Shown: in pieces, positions 44,026 through 53,554 of the stretch | Layout: each line of letters starts with the position of its first letter | Position numbering within the stretch: position 1 is the first letter of the stretch | Notes under the pieces: generated by a model | The model's input: only the letters and a program-made list of their open reading frames with translations | Databases searched by the model: none | What the model was told of the DNA's origin: nothing | Assembly: GCA_903929035.1 (NCBI GenBank) | Contig: CAIYTF010000022.1 | Span: 1-53,762 of the forward strand | Reading direction: 5' to 3' | DNA: 53,762 nucleotides | Source: an uncultured Ignavibacteriales bacterium | GTDB lineage: Bacteria; Bacteroidota; Ignavibacteria; Ignavibacteriales; Ignavibacteriaceae | Position numbers and translations under genes: made by a program

Positions 44026-46317
44026 ATGAAACAAGCTTGCCTACTAATGGTTTTAGCTATTATGGTCTTATTGACCTCAGCCCCCAGAGCAGATACGAAG
44101 AGCATTGCTACTGTTACAAGTGTACATAAAGTTATCACTGTGACATTACCTGCTCCTTATAACGAAACAGTTTATGCCGGTACTTTCAACGCGGTTATCA
44201 ATAATGTACCCGTGAATCTTTATTGTGTCGATATTTCGCATAATCTCGCGTTTAACGAGTCATATCAAGACGTTTCAGCTACAGATAGTGTAATGACTTA
44301 TGTTTTAAATAATTACTATCCGTTCAAAGCATATCCATATACCGGATCATTGAATACTGTTGAAAAAGAAGCCGGTGCAGTGCAAATAGCTTTATGGCAT
44401 CTTTCCGATGGATTGGATATTAACTTATGCTCCAATGTTGATGCTTCAGTAAAGATAAGAGCATTGGAAATTTTGTCGGACGCAGCCGCTAACGCTCACG
44501 TCTTCAGCCTCAATTCGTTTTTCATTGATATACCAAATCAATCATTCAATATAGGCTCACCGATTACTTTCACCGTGAAAGCATTTGATAATATGGGTAT
44601 TGCTATGCCTAACGTTAATATCACTCTTTCAACGGGTGCAGGTTCGCTTAGCACAACAACTGTTACTACCGGTGCAAACGGTGTATCTCCTTCTGTTACT
44701 CTTACTCCAACAGGAAATATGACCACTGCAAATATTACCGCCTCAGGCACAGTTGGAATTCCTGCAGGAACAAAGTATTTCCATTTGGCGGATCCAAACG
44801 GTAAACAAAAATTAATTCTTGCTACGCCTACAATAGCATCAAGAACTATTTCAAGAACTATAAGTTGGTATAATCAAATCCAATTAGTTGTTACAAAAAA
44901 AGCAGACAAATCAACAGTTAACGATGGTGATTTTATTAATTACACGTTAACAGTTAAGAATATAGGGGCAGTAAACGCTCAGAATGTTAAGGTTTCAGAT
45001 CAGCTTCCTGCAGTACTTGATTATGTTTCCTGCACGCCAAGCGGCGTTTTCAACAGTGGAACCGGCATTTGGTCGGCAGGTGACTTAAACGCGGGTGACT
45101 CAACAGTTGTAGTTATTAATACAAAAACTAATTATTCTCATTCAAATGCAAATCCATTTAACTTCGGTGAGGCTCAAGACTTCAATCTATTTGTTATTGA
45201 TACTCTTATCCAGCCTTCTGCAGATACCCAAGGCAAACTTGCTGTAGGTGGTTATGCAAGTCTTTCAGGTTACAGTGTAGGCGATCAATTACCTCCTAAT
45301 TCAGGAAATGTATTAGTTTGCGGGAATCACCTTACCTTTATGGTAGGACGTGTTTATAACGGCAAAGCACTCTATCAAGAATATATTACATCTACTATGA
45401 GTTTTTCAGCCGATGATGGTATATATAAAGACAGTGTTGTCAACTTCGCAGGGGCTAAATTGCATCTAAATAATTTATCTGAGCAATTAGCCTCGTTATC
45501 GCGAACAGATACTGTTGCCCAATCTTATTTTGCTTTAACTTTAAACGGAAGCAAACCGGGATTGAATGTTTTCTATCTTGACGGCAGTAAATTGTTAAAT
45601 AGTAACGGATTTACTATTAACGCTCCTGCAGGTTCATCAGTGATAGTAAATATTTCAGGTGACAGCACAAGACTATTTGGAGGCTTTGAAGTAAACGGTA
45701 CGACAAAAGATAAAGTGCTATTAAACTTCTATCAAGCAACAAAATTGAATATTTCCGGAATTAATGTTCTCGCTTCCGTTCTTGCTCCAAAAGCAAAACT
45801 TGATTTCCCTGCAGGTGTTGTTACCGGACAATTAATTGTTCGTTATATGTATGGTTCAGGTCAAGTAAATTTGTGCCAATTCACCGGAAGATTAACTCCT
45901 GACACTTCTATTACCAACCTTGCAACAATGATTGGAGCAAACCAACGGAATATGCCCAGTTTCTTTAATGCCCCTGTTGCAGGCAGATCCGTTGTAGCTG
46001 GATTGAAAAGTACAGTTGCAGGAATCAAATATTCATCTTTTGCTGAAGTTCCTAAAGAATTCAAATTAGAACGCAATTATCCAAATCCGTTCAATCCTTC
46101 AACAGTCGTGAAATTCTCTATTCCCGTCACAACTTCTGTCAAAGTGGAAGTATTTTCTGTAACAGGAGAGCTTATCAGCACGCTTGTTGACCAAGTTCTA
46201 ACCGCTGGAACACACGAAGTTTCTTTCGATGCCGGCAATCTTTCGAGTGGTATTTACTTCTGCCAAATGAAAGCTGGAAGTTTCAACCGGATTCAGAAAA
46301 TGATTTTGATGAAATAA
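44026..46317 (+). CDS. T9SS-exported thioester-domain adhesin-like protein
   Basis: 763 residues in five parts. (1) Signal peptide, about 1-22. (2) A thioester-type domain (about 30-160): Cys67 in NLYCVDISHNL and Gln120 in GAVQIALWHLSDG are placed as in TIE/TQXA domains, where they form an internal thioester that bonds to host or surface groups. (3) A Big-like domain (about 168-250) and a DUF11 domain (about 287-370, VVTKKADKSTVNDGDFINYT). (4) A choice-of-anchor A beta domain (about 375-630). (5) A type IX sorting domain (about 680-763, LERNYPNPFNPSTVVKFSIP). Probably secreted across the outer membrane and attached to the surface. Domain names are by eye. Confidence 0.82.
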   Translation: MKQACLLMVLAIMVLLTSAPRADTKSIATVTSVHKVITVTLPAPYNETVYAGTFNAVINNVPVNLYCVDISHNLAFNESYQDVSATDSVMTYVLNNYYPFKAYPYTGSLNTVEKEAGAVQIALWHLSDGLDINLCSNVDASVKIRALEILSDAAANAHVFSLNSFFIDIPNQSFNIGSPITFTVKAFDNMGIAMPNVNITLSTGAGSLSTTTVTTGANGVSPSVTLTPTGNMTTANITASGTVGIPAGTKYFHLADPNGKQKLILATPTIASRTISRTISWYNQIQLVVTKKADKSTVNDGDFINYTLTVKNIGAVNAQNVKVSDQLPAVLDYVSCTPSGVFNSGTGIWSAGDLNAGDSTVVVINTKTNYSHSNANPFNFGEAQDFNLFVIDTLIQPSADTQGKLAVGGYASLSGYSVGDQLPPNSGNVLVCGNHLTFMVGRVYNGKALYQEYITSTMSFSADDGIYKDSVVNFAGAKLHLNNLSEQLASLSRTDTVAQSYFALTLNGSKPGLNVFYLDGSKLLNSNGFTINAPAGSSVIVNISGDSTRLFGGFEVNGTTKDKVLLNFYQATKLNISGINVLASVLAPKAKLDFPAGVVTGQLIVRYMYGSGQVNLCQFTGRLTPDTSITNLATMIGANQRNMPSFFNAPVAGRSVVAGLKSTVAGIKYSSFAEVPKEFKLERNYPNPFNPSTVVKFSIPVTTSVKVEVFSVTGELISTLVDQVLTAGTHEVSFDAGNLSSGIYFCQMKAGSFNRIQKMILMK

Positions 46318-46351
46318 TTCATCAAAGTATATTGATAACATTTATAAAAAA

Positions 46352-46380
46352 GGCTGCTCCCAAAATGAGCAGCCTTTTTT
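46352..46380. terminator. Bidirectional intrinsic terminator
   Basis: GGCTGCTC (46352-46359), loop CCAAAAT, GAGCAGCC (46367-46374), then TTTTTT; preceded by AAAAAA on the other side, so it works in both directions between the convergent T9SS gene and ruvX. Confidence 0.92.
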
Positions 46381-46804
46381 ATTGTTCACAACTTCTCAAA
46401 TAATCTTCCAGTATTACAACAGCGGCGTGAATATCAAGTAAGGATTTATCACGCCGTTTCATTTTCTTGGTAACACTCTGCTGCACTCTATCGGCTGCAA
46501 CACTTGATGAAAAACTTTCATCTATAAATATTACCGGAAGAGCAAATCGTTTTTCCAATTCAATTTTGAATAGTTTTATTTTTCTCGTTATGATAGTTTC
46601 TTCACCATCACCGCGGTATGGAAATCCAAGGATGATCTTTTCAATATGTTTTTCCGCGATAATGGCGGCAAGACGAGGAAAACATTGTTGATCATTAACT
46701 ATAAACTCAAAAGGTTGTGCAATTATTTTCAGAGGATCTGAAATTGCTGTGCCAATTCTTTTCTCACCAAAATCAATAGCCAATATTCGTGTTTCTTTAG
46801 CCAC
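46379..46804 (-). CDS. ruvX: Pre-16S rRNA nuclease / RuvX (YqgF)
   Basis: 141-residue RNase H-like nuclease. ILAIDFGEKRIGTAISDPL has the first acidic residue, IILGFPYRGDGEE the GxPxxxDG block and VIFIDESFSSSVAADRVQ the middle Glu. Family role: 5'-end maturation of 16S rRNA, earlier called a Holliday resolvase. It follows rel/spoT by 4 nt. Confidence 0.93.
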   Translation of the reverse strand: MAKETRILAIDFGEKRIGTAISDPLKIIAQPFEFIVNDQQCFPRLAAIIAEKHIEKIILGFPYRGDGEETIITRKIKLFKIELEKRFALPVIFIDESFSSSVAADRVQQSVTKKMKRRDKSLLDIHAAVVILEDYLRSCEQ

Positions 46805-46808
46805 GCTT

Positions 46809-48986
46809 TTATACTTCTAATCGTTTTACCGTAGCAACACCCTTAATTTTTTTCAGTCGTTCAATAATCCGGTTCAAGTGCTCAATATTCTGTACAAAAA
46901 GCGTTACTGAGCCTTCAAAGAAAGAATCTTGCGTTCCAATACTGATTGCTTTAATATTGGTGTTTTTGAAACTCACAATTTGATGTGCTATTTCATTCAA
47001 CAAACCCGGGAAATCTTCACCTTGAAGGCTTAGTCCTACAATAAAACTTGAACTTTCAATCTCAGGCCATTGTATTGAAACAATTTTTTCCGGTTCGCGT
47101 TTTGAGATATCCACCAGATTTTTGCAGGTTTTCCGGTGAATTTTTATCCCGTCACCAGTAGTGATATACCCAGCCACAGCATCTCCGGGAATCGGATTAC
47201 AGCACTTTGAATATGAGACCAACATATCTGACTGCATTCCATTAACAACCATTCCCCCGCCCGTTGCACGTGCAAATTTGGTGAACTTATCAAAAGAAAT
47301 TTGCGCATCTGGAGAATCTTTTTTCTTCTCTTTCTCATCCGCCTGTTTTATTAATTCTTCAACCTCAACTTTGCCCTGCCCTATTTCTTTGAACAAATTT
47401 CGGCTATTTTCAAATTTTTGCTCTATCGCAAATTTTAAAGTATCGTCCGGCGTATAAGAAAGCTTCAACTTTTTTAACTTTTTTTCCCAAATTTCTTTAC
47501 CCTTTGTAACTAAAATATCTTCTTCTTTATTGAGCCATTTCCGAATATCCGATTTTGCTTTTTGAGTCTGAACAAATTTTAGCCAGTTTTTATTTGGATG
47601 TTGATTTTTGGAAATAATTACATCAACCATATCACCGCTATGTATGATAGTATCTAATGGTACAATTCGTCCATTAACTTTAGCTCCAATGCAATGAGAC
47701 CCAACCTCGCTATGTACAGAAAAAGCAAAGTCAACAGGTGTCGAGTTTAATGGAAGGCGTTTCAGTTCTCCCTTGGGTGTGAAAACATATATCTCATCGG
47801 TATAAAGGTTCAATCGGAAGTTCTCAATAATACTTTTCCGAAGCTCATCTCCGCCGTTAGCATCAAGTAAATCGCGGATCCAATTCACATACTGATCAAT
47901 TATTTTGTCATCTTCAGTCTTGCCTTCTTTATACCGCCAATGTGCTGCTACCCCCTGATCGGCAATCTCGTGCATTTTCCGTGTTCTTATTTGCACTTCA
48001 ATCGGTTTTCCTTCAGGACCAATAACGGTGGTGTGCAAAGATTGATAACCGTTAGCTTTTGGGATAGCAATATAATCTTTAAATCTATCTGGAATTGGCG
48101 TGAAGCTGCTGTTAACAAATCCAAAAACTGTATAGCAATCATTAGCATCGTCAGTATCAAGAATCACACGCACAGCGAACAAATCAAAAATTTCCTCGAA
48201 CGGTTTGCTTCGCTTCACCATTTTTTTATAAATACTGTAAAGATGTTTCGCGCGCGCGCTAATTTCAAATTTAAGATTATCCTCTGTCAATTTTTCGGCG
48301 AGCGGTTTCCTGAAACGTTCCAGATACTCCTCCCTATCCTCACGGCGCGTATTAACTTTACGTTTCAAGTCCTCATAAGCCTGGCGATTCAATTCCTTAA
48401 ATGTCAAGTCCTCTAATTCAATTTTCAGTTTTCCAAGACCGAATCTATTTGCAAGCGGCGCATAAATCTCTACTGTTTCCTGAGCGATACGTTTTCGTTT
48501 GTCGGGCGGAAGAAACTCTAATGTTCGCATATTGTGAAGACGATCGGCAAACTTAACAATAATGACCCTCACGTCTTTCGTGACGCTCATCAGGAGCTTA
48601 CGATAATTTTCCGATTGATCAATATCGGTGCCTTTGAAAATATTGGTAACTTTTGTTAGTCCGTTAACAATTTCAGCGACTTCTGCACCAAATGCTTTCC
48701 GAATCATTTCAAGAGTATAATCTTTATTATTTTCCAAAACATCGTGCATTAACGCGCTTGCTACAGAAACATCATCGAATGGAATTTCGTTTGCAAGAAT
48801 TTTTGCCACTGCAAGCGGATGAGTAAGATATGGTTCATCAGACTTCCGCGATTCATTCGAGTGGGCGGCCGCGGCAAATTCAAATGCCTTTTCAATTAGC
48901 TTTTCATCAACCGAAATAAGATTTTTCCGGCACAATTCAAGCAGTTCTTCTAACCCGGTTTTTTTAATTGCGTCAAGTAGAGTCAT
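46809..48986 (-). CDS. Bifunctional (p)ppGpp synthase/hydrolase (RelA/SpoT)
   Basis: Makes and degrades the alarmone (p)ppGpp. The N-terminal HD hydrolase domain is intact (ALMHDVLENN with His81-Asp82), so it is of the bifunctional Rel/SpoT kind. The synthase domain follows (about 230-350: DLFAVRVILDTDDANDCYTV, AIPKANGYQSLHTTVIG), then TGS (about 390-450, IYVFTPKGELKRLPLNST), a zinc-finger-like region and C-terminal ACT (about 650-725). 725 residues, normal. Confidence 0.95.
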   Translation of the reverse strand: MTLLDAIKKTGLEELLELCRKNLISVDEKLIEKAFEFAAAAHSNESRKSDEPYLTHPLAVAKILANEIPFDDVSVASALMHDVLENNKDYTLEMIRKAFGAEVAEIVNGLTKVTNIFKGTDIDQSENYRKLLMSVTKDVRVIIVKFADRLHNMRTLEFLPPDKRKRIAQETVEIYAPLANRFGLGKLKIELEDLTFKELNRQAYEDLKRKVNTRREDREEYLERFRKPLAEKLTEDNLKFEISARAKHLYSIYKKMVKRSKPFEEIFDLFAVRVILDTDDANDCYTVFGFVNSSFTPIPDRFKDYIAIPKANGYQSLHTTVIGPEGKPIEVQIRTRKMHEIADQGVAAHWRYKEGKTEDDKIIDQYVNWIRDLLDANGGDELRKSIIENFRLNLYTDEIYVFTPKGELKRLPLNSTPVDFAFSVHSEVGSHCIGAKVNGRIVPLDTIIHSGDMVDVIISKNQHPNKNWLKFVQTQKAKSDIRKWLNKEEDILVTKGKEIWEKKLKKLKLSYTPDDTLKFAIEQKFENSRNLFKEIGQGKVEVEELIKQADEKEKKKDSPDAQISFDKFTKFARATGGGMVVNGMQSDMLVSYSKCCNPIPGDAVAGYITTGDGIKIHRKTCKNLVDISKREPEKIVSIQWPEIESSSFIVGLSLQGEDFPGLLNEIAHQIVSFKNTNIKAISIGTQDSFFEGSVTLFVQNIEHLNRIIERLKKIKGVATVKRLEV

Positions 48987-49484
48987 ATATTATATAGGAA
49001 TTATTGTTCAAATATGTACTTAGTTAAACATTTTTGATGCTCAACCGAAAAACATTATACAAAATTTATTGATAAAATGCTTGAAAAAATTCAGTATTTT
49101 TTATTTTAAAATCGGTGTAATTCCTTAGCCACTATAACTGTTTGAAAATTATATATTTACAAATATTCAATTAACCCAGCTCAAGTATGAACCTCTACTG
49201 CTGCAAAGAAGCATTAGAAAATCATCTCTCCCGTAAAACCAATGAACTATTTGATAAAGGGGGCACTAATACCAAACCGCCATCAGGTTAAACTTTACTA
49301 TGAATATTAACTCATTATAAATAAAGTATTTATCGCATTGTATTCTATTCATCTTGATAGCAATTTGGTATGAGAAGTTACATTATTTTTCTCATTTAAT
49401 TTTTTGGGAAACCTCTACCCATTTTTTTTGTATTGTTTATGTCCGATTCTATTTGTAAACTTTGATATTAATTTTTGAGATTTT
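48987..49484. other. AT-rich intergenic region upstream of two divergent genes
   Basis: 498 bp with no gene of clear coding character. It contains one short possible ORF on the plus strand (49187-49291, listed separately) and no structured RNA I can recognise. Confidence 0.5.
49187..49291 (+). CDS. Possible small ORF, 34 residues, doubtful
   Basis: ATG to TAA encoding a peptide starting MNLYCCKEALENHLSRKTNE. It has a Cys pair and is more charged than random AT-rich sequence would predict, but there is no good ribosome site. It may be a remnant or chance. Confidence 0.2.
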   Translation: MNLYCCKEALENHLSRKTNELFDKGGTNTKPPSG

Positions 49485-49964
49485 ATGAAAAAACTAATTT
49501 TGGCAGCAGTATTACTTTCAACCTTGAGTTTCGCCCAGTTTAAAGATCAAAATGTTTTTAAACCAAGTGTTGCTGATGGACTGGTTGATCGTTCCAATAA
49601 CTATATTTTGGGAATTTTTGATCCATCAAAATTTTCTATGTCACAATCCTATTCAATGTCATACTCGGCATCCGGCAGCGCGGGATTGGCACTTGGTGTT
49701 TATACTAATGCAATGATGTATCGTTTCAGCAACGACCTTAATTTACAGGTTGATGCCTCGCTGATGCACTCACCATATAACACATTCGGTAAAAATTTTC
49801 AAAGTAATCTGAATGGTATCTATGTTAGCCGCGCCCAACTGAACTACTCACTATCCAAAGATTTTCATATAAGCCTGCTTTATAATAATGTTCCACGGGC
49901 AGCATACTACTCTCGCGGAGCTTTAGGTTACGATCCGTTTTATGACTTTATGAGAAATCCATAA
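49485..49964 (+). CDS. Secreted protein of unknown function, barrel-like
   Basis: 159 residues with a signal peptide (MKKLILAAVLLSTLSFAQ). The remainder is rich in Ser, Tyr and Asn with alternating strands (FSMSQSYSMSYSASGSAGLA, then LQVDASLMHSPY and LSKDFHISLLYNNVP), suggesting an outer-membrane or periplasmic beta protein. It lies 7 nt before the LytR_C gene and is probably co-transcribed with it and rsfS. Confidence 0.7.
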   Translation: MKKLILAAVLLSTLSFAQFKDQNVFKPSVADGLVDRSNNYILGIFDPSKFSMSQSYSMSYSASGSAGLALGVYTNAMMYRFSNDLNLQVDASLMHSPYNTFGKNFQSNLNGIYVSRAQLNYSLSKDFHISLLYNNVPRAAYYSRGALGYDPFYDFMRNP

Positions 49965-49971
49965 TTTAGAA

Positions 49972-50436
49972 ATGGCTGATTTTTTTCAAAAAGTCGAGAT
50001 TTATTACAGACAACACAAAAAACTTGTTCAGTATTCGGTTATTGCTGCTCTTATTTTGCTGAATATTTATTTAGTCATCTTGGTAATATTTGAAGCTATA
50101 CCAAAAAAAACAGTACTTCCGGGTACTGAAAAAGCAGAAGTCAAGGTTAAAGGGGTAATAGAAGTACTAAATGGCTCCGGTAAACGCGGGTATAACGAGA
50201 AAATAGTTGATTTTTTGCGGCAGAAAGGAATGGATGTCGTACATTCCAGCAACTACCGGCTTTCAAATGTTCCTGAAACTATTATTATTCTGCGTAATGA
50301 CAATTCTATCCCCGCTTATTATATTGCAAGTTTACTTTCAATCGATTCCGCTCGTGTGGTGAACATCCGTAACAAAGACCTTTATTTGGATGCAACAGTC
50401 ATCCTTGGAAAAGATATTTCATATAAAACCTATTAA
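49972..50436 (+). CDS. LytR C-terminal-domain membrane protein
   Basis: 154 residues with one N-terminal membrane helix (about 23-43, SVIAALILLNIYLVILVIF) and a LytR_C domain (about 60-150): VIEVLNGSGKRGYNEKIVDF, VVHSSNYRLSNVPETIIIL and LDATVILGKDI. The NGSG motif is the hallmark. It lacks the LCP catalytic domain, so it does not transfer cell-wall polymers itself. Upstream of rsfS, as in many relatives. Confidence 0.85.
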   Translation: MADFFQKVEIYYRQHKKLVQYSVIAALILLNIYLVILVIFEAIPKKTVLPGTEKAEVKVKGVIEVLNGSGKRGYNEKIVDFLRQKGMDVVHSSNYRLSNVPETIIILRNDNSIPAYYIASLLSIDSARVVNIRNKDLYLDATVILGKDISYKTY

Positions 50437-50443
50437 CGCGAGG

Positions 50444-50806
50444 ATGTATTTGTCTCCGGAACTATTAAACCAAAGAATTGCCGAACTTATTTTTGAAAAA
50501 AAAGGCAGTGATGTAAAACTCATTGAACTTCACAAAGTAACAACAATGACCGACTATTTTATTATTTGCTCCGCCGATTCTGATGTGCAGGTCAGAGCAA
50601 TTGCCGATCACGTGGAAAAACAACTGCGTAATGAAGGAAAAAAAGTCTGGTTTAAAGAAGGTTACAAATCTGCCGGATGGATTCTCCTTGATTATATTGA
50701 CGTGGTGGTTCATATCTTTTCCACTGAAGTCCGCGCTTTTTACAGCCTTGAGAAGTTGTGGAGCGATGCCCCTACACGCGAACTCAAAGACGAACTAACA
50801 GACTAA
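50444..50806 (+). CDS. rsfS: Ribosomal silencing factor RsfS
   Basis: Binds L14 and blocks subunit joining when nutrients run out. The Iojap fold is clear: KGSDVKLIELHKVTTMTDYF, IICSADSDVQVRAIADHVEK and AGWILLDYIDVVVHIFSTEV with YSLEKLWSDAP. The start is uncertain: ATG at 50444 lies just after the LytR_C stop, an in-frame start at 50390 would overlap that gene by 47 nt, and a TTG at 50450 has GAGG at better distance. About 120 residues. Confidence 0.9.
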   Translation: MYLSPELLNQRIAELIFEKKGSDVKLIELHKVTTMTDYFIICSADSDVQVRAIADHVEKQLRNEGKKVWFKEGYKSAGWILLDYIDVVVHIFSTEVRAFYSLEKLWSDAPTRELKDELTD

Positions 50807-51019
50807 TTGTTAATGATTAATGGTTAATTATGAATAAATTACTCAAAATTGACTTTATCATTCATAATTAATCATTAACAATTTACCATTAATAACTGAA
50901 GTTACGCAAAATATAGAATAATGCCCTGTTTTGAAGACAAAAACTAAACAATATTAGCCGCATTTTGCGTAACGTGAGTTAATCATTAACAATTCATAAT
51001 TTACCATTAATAATTAACT
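50807..51019. repeat. AT-rich direct and inverted repeats with an inserted 73-bp element
   Basis: Around 50810-50900 and 50977-51017 the sequence TTAATCATTAACAATT followed by TACCATTAATAA recurs directly and, at the left end, inverted. A 73-bp element (listed separately) interrupts it. Confidence 0.7.
50901..50973. mobile_element. MITE-like element with 12-bp terminal inverted repeats
   Basis: GTTACGCAAAAT (50901-50912) and its perfect reverse complement ATTTTGCGTAAC (50962-50973) bound 73 bp without an ORF, inserted in an AT-rich repeat upstream of argS. No target duplication is evident. Confidence 0.55.
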
Positions 51020-52654
51020 ATGAGCTTACGAAATTACCTTCATTCTTTAATTACGCCCGCGCTGAATAGCGAGATGCTATTTGGCAATGAACCCATTGTT
51101 CTTGAGATTCCACAGCAAACTTCACACGGTGATTTTTCTACGAACATCGCGTTGCTGCTTGCAAAGAAAGCAAATAAAAATCCGCGCGCCCTTGCCCAAA
51201 CTATTGCTGCATCACTTCAGCCTGATGAAGCTGTTATAGAAAAGATAGAAATTGCCGGTCCGGGGTTCATTAATTTCTTTTTCAAAAAAGAATATCTTGC
51301 AAATTCTTTAAAAGATATTTTTATTCAAAATGAATCTTACGGAAAATCCCAAAAGTATATTGGTAAAAAAGCAAATGTTGAATTTGTTTCTGCAAATCCA
51401 ACGGGTCCGCTTACAGTGGGACACGGACGCAACGCGGTAATCGGCGATACCATTGCCGCGCTACTTGAGTGGGTTGGCTATTCTGTTGACCGCGAGTATT
51501 ACTTTAATAACGCCGGCAGGCAAATGCGTATGCTTGGCGATTCAGTCAAGCTGAGATACTTACAGCAGCTTGGCGATGAATTTGAATTTCCGGAGGGACA
51601 CTATCAAGGCGGTTATATAAGCGATATTGCAAAACAGCTTTTAGCCGAGTTTGGTGATTCTTTACGCGATGAACCTGTTGAAGGAAAATTCAAAGAAGCT
51701 GCTGAACGGGAAATATTTAAAGAACTAAAAGGGACTTTGAAACGACTCGGTATCGAGCATAAGGCATTTTATAATGAAAATTCCCTGTATGAAGAAGGTA
51801 AAATTTCATCACTTCTTGATCACTTCCAAAAAACAGGATTAAGCTATGAACAAGAAGGCGCGATATGGCTGAAACTTGCCGAACTCGGGAATGACGCGGA
51901 TAAAGTAATTGTGAAGTCAACAGGCGAGCCTACATACCGGCTTCCCGACATTGCTTACCATATTACTAAGTTTGAACGCGGCTATGATTTAATCATTGAC
52001 TTGTTTGGGTCTGACCACAAGGCAACTTATCCGGATGTGCTTGCCGCGCTGAAATCGCTTGGATATCCGGTTGAACGCGTTCAAGTATTAATACATCAAT
52101 TTGTTACGATTATCAAAGATGGCGAAGTGGTAAAAATGTCCACTCGTAAAGCTAATTACGTGACGTTGGATGAGCTTGTTGATGAAGTTGGTGTTGATGT
52201 TACAAGATATTTCTTTAATATGCGCTCTATTGGTTCGCATATGAATTTTGATCTGGACTTGGCAAAGAAACAATCCGATGAGAATCCGGTATTCTATCTC
52301 CAGTACGCGCACGCGCGAATCTGTTCAATTATTCGCAATGCAGAAGAAGCGGGCTTAGAGTCATCGACTGATTCTCTTTACATCTTGCAAAGTCCTGAAG
52401 AACAAGCCCTGATTAAAGAACTGTTATTGTTTCCTGATGTTGTTCTCTATGCCGCGGAAATATTTGAAGCACAAAAAGTGACAACATATTTGCGCGAAGC
52501 AGCAGAAGCATTTCATAAGTTCTATACGTTCTGCCGCATTATAGGTGTAGAAAAAAATCTCTCACGGGCAAGGTTATCACTTGCTATTGCCGCGAAGATA
52601 GTTATCAGCAACGGTTTGCGATTGCTTGGCGTTTCTGCTCCCGAAAGAATGTAA
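51020..52654 (+). CDS. argS: Arginyl-tRNA synthetase
   Basis: Class I synthetase charging tRNA-Arg. HIGH-type motif in SANPTGPLTVGHGRNAVIG, KMSK-type motif in VVKMSTRKANYVTLDEL, N-terminal tRNA D-loop-binding domain (1-90) and C-terminal anticodon-binding DALR domain (about 430-544, ending LRLLGVSAPERM). 544 residues. LFGSDHKATYPDVLAALKSL is family-typical. No clear ribosome site; the start is immediately after the AT-rich repeats. Confidence 0.96.
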   Translation: MSLRNYLHSLITPALNSEMLFGNEPIVLEIPQQTSHGDFSTNIALLLAKKANKNPRALAQTIAASLQPDEAVIEKIEIAGPGFINFFFKKEYLANSLKDIFIQNESYGKSQKYIGKKANVEFVSANPTGPLTVGHGRNAVIGDTIAALLEWVGYSVDREYYFNNAGRQMRMLGDSVKLRYLQQLGDEFEFPEGHYQGGYISDIAKQLLAEFGDSLRDEPVEGKFKEAAEREIFKELKGTLKRLGIEHKAFYNENSLYEEGKISSLLDHFQKTGLSYEQEGAIWLKLAELGNDADKVIVKSTGEPTYRLPDIAYHITKFERGYDLIIDLFGSDHKATYPDVLAALKSLGYPVERVQVLIHQFVTIIKDGEVVKMSTRKANYVTLDELVDEVGVDVTRYFFNMRSIGSHMNFDLDLAKKQSDENPVFYLQYAHARICSIIRNAEEAGLESSTDSLYILQSPEEQALIKELLLFPDVVLYAAEIFEAQKVTTYLREAAEAFHKFYTFCRIIGVEKNLSRARLSLAIAAKIVISNGLRLLGVSAPERM

Positions 52655-52685
52655 ATTTTAAGCTAACTGCTCTATCTGAAACATC

Positions 52686-53141
52686 TTATCTGAAAAGATT
52701 AACCATCTCGATAACAGATAAAGCTGCATCCCATCCTTTATTTCCTGCCTTGGTTCCTGCACGCTCGATAGCTTGTTCTATTGAGTCAGTTGTAAGTATT
52801 CCAAATGATATCGGGAGCGTATGTTTTAGAGAGATATTTGCAATTCCTTTGCTTACTTCCGAAGCAATGTAATCAAAATGCGGTGTGCTGCCGCGAATTA
52901 CCACCCCGAGACAAATAAGTCCATCATATTTTCCGGATTGGGCTGTTTTTTCTGTCATTACGGGAATCTCAAAAGCACCGGGAACTTTATATAACGAAAT
53001 ATTATTTTCTAAAGCACCGTGCCGTTTGAGGCAATCTACCGCCCCCTCGATAAGCCGAGCAACTATAAAATCATTAAATCTGCTTGCAATAATGGCAACA
53101 TTGCAATTTTTAGCATCTAAGTTTCCTTCAAAAACATTCAT
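52686..53141 (-). CDS. ribH: 6,7-dimethyl-8-ribityllumazine synthase
   Basis: Penultimate step of riboflavin synthesis. The N-terminus has [29 protein letters not shown] and [20 protein letters not shown], with the catalytic His, form the active site. 151 residues. It converges on argS with 31 nt between the stops; there is no rib operon. Confidence 0.95.
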   Translation of the reverse strand: MNVFEGNLDAKNCNVAIIASRFNDFIVARLIEGAVDCLKRHGALENNISLYKVPGAFEIPVMTEKTAQSGKYDGLICLGVVIRGSTPHFDYIASEVSKGIANISLKHTLPISFGILTTDSIEQAIERAGTKAGNKGWDAALSVIEMVNLFR

Positions 53142-53398
53142 TCCGTATTTCTTTCAATTGGTTTTCTAAAATTACTGAAAATAAGTTAAAAAGCATAAGG
53201 GCTTGTTTACAAATAAGACTGACAAATCCTCACGCGAAAAAGCCGAGTAGGCAAAATATATAGTGCCTGCACGAGAAAGCATAAGATATGAGAATTTATA
53301 GGAATATTCTGCTAAAAAAAGCTGAAAAAAAAGAGTTAAATTTGGGTAACAGCCTGTTCTTGAATTTAGTCCCGTTGGCACATAATATCCGTACCGTA

Positions 53399-53554
53399 TC
53401 ACAAAACAATTTCCCTACACTCCGCGCAAACATCACCTGTAAAGATTATTAGCCAAGCTTTCAAGTTGGATATCGCTTTAATTTCCTCCAATGCCAAATA
53501 TCCTTTCACTTGTTCTATTCCGGCAGTTATAACTTCATCCAGTTTTGTCAACAA
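53399..53554 (-). pseudogene. C-terminal gene fragment, sister of 1693-1843
   Basis: An open frame ending in TGA, encoding TKLDEVITAGIEQVKGYLAL, EEIKAISNLKAWLIIFTGD and CAECREIVL. It is about 80% identical to the frameshifted copy at 1693-1843, in the same orientation. It lacks a start and joins the GGGGAATAAG repeats upstream. Probably the tail of a disrupted gene; family unassigned. Confidence 0.6.

Noticed and set aside
53172-53402. 76-codon ORF downstream of ribH
   Set aside because: Lies over the left inverted-repeat arm and AT-rich spacer; residues show no coding pattern.
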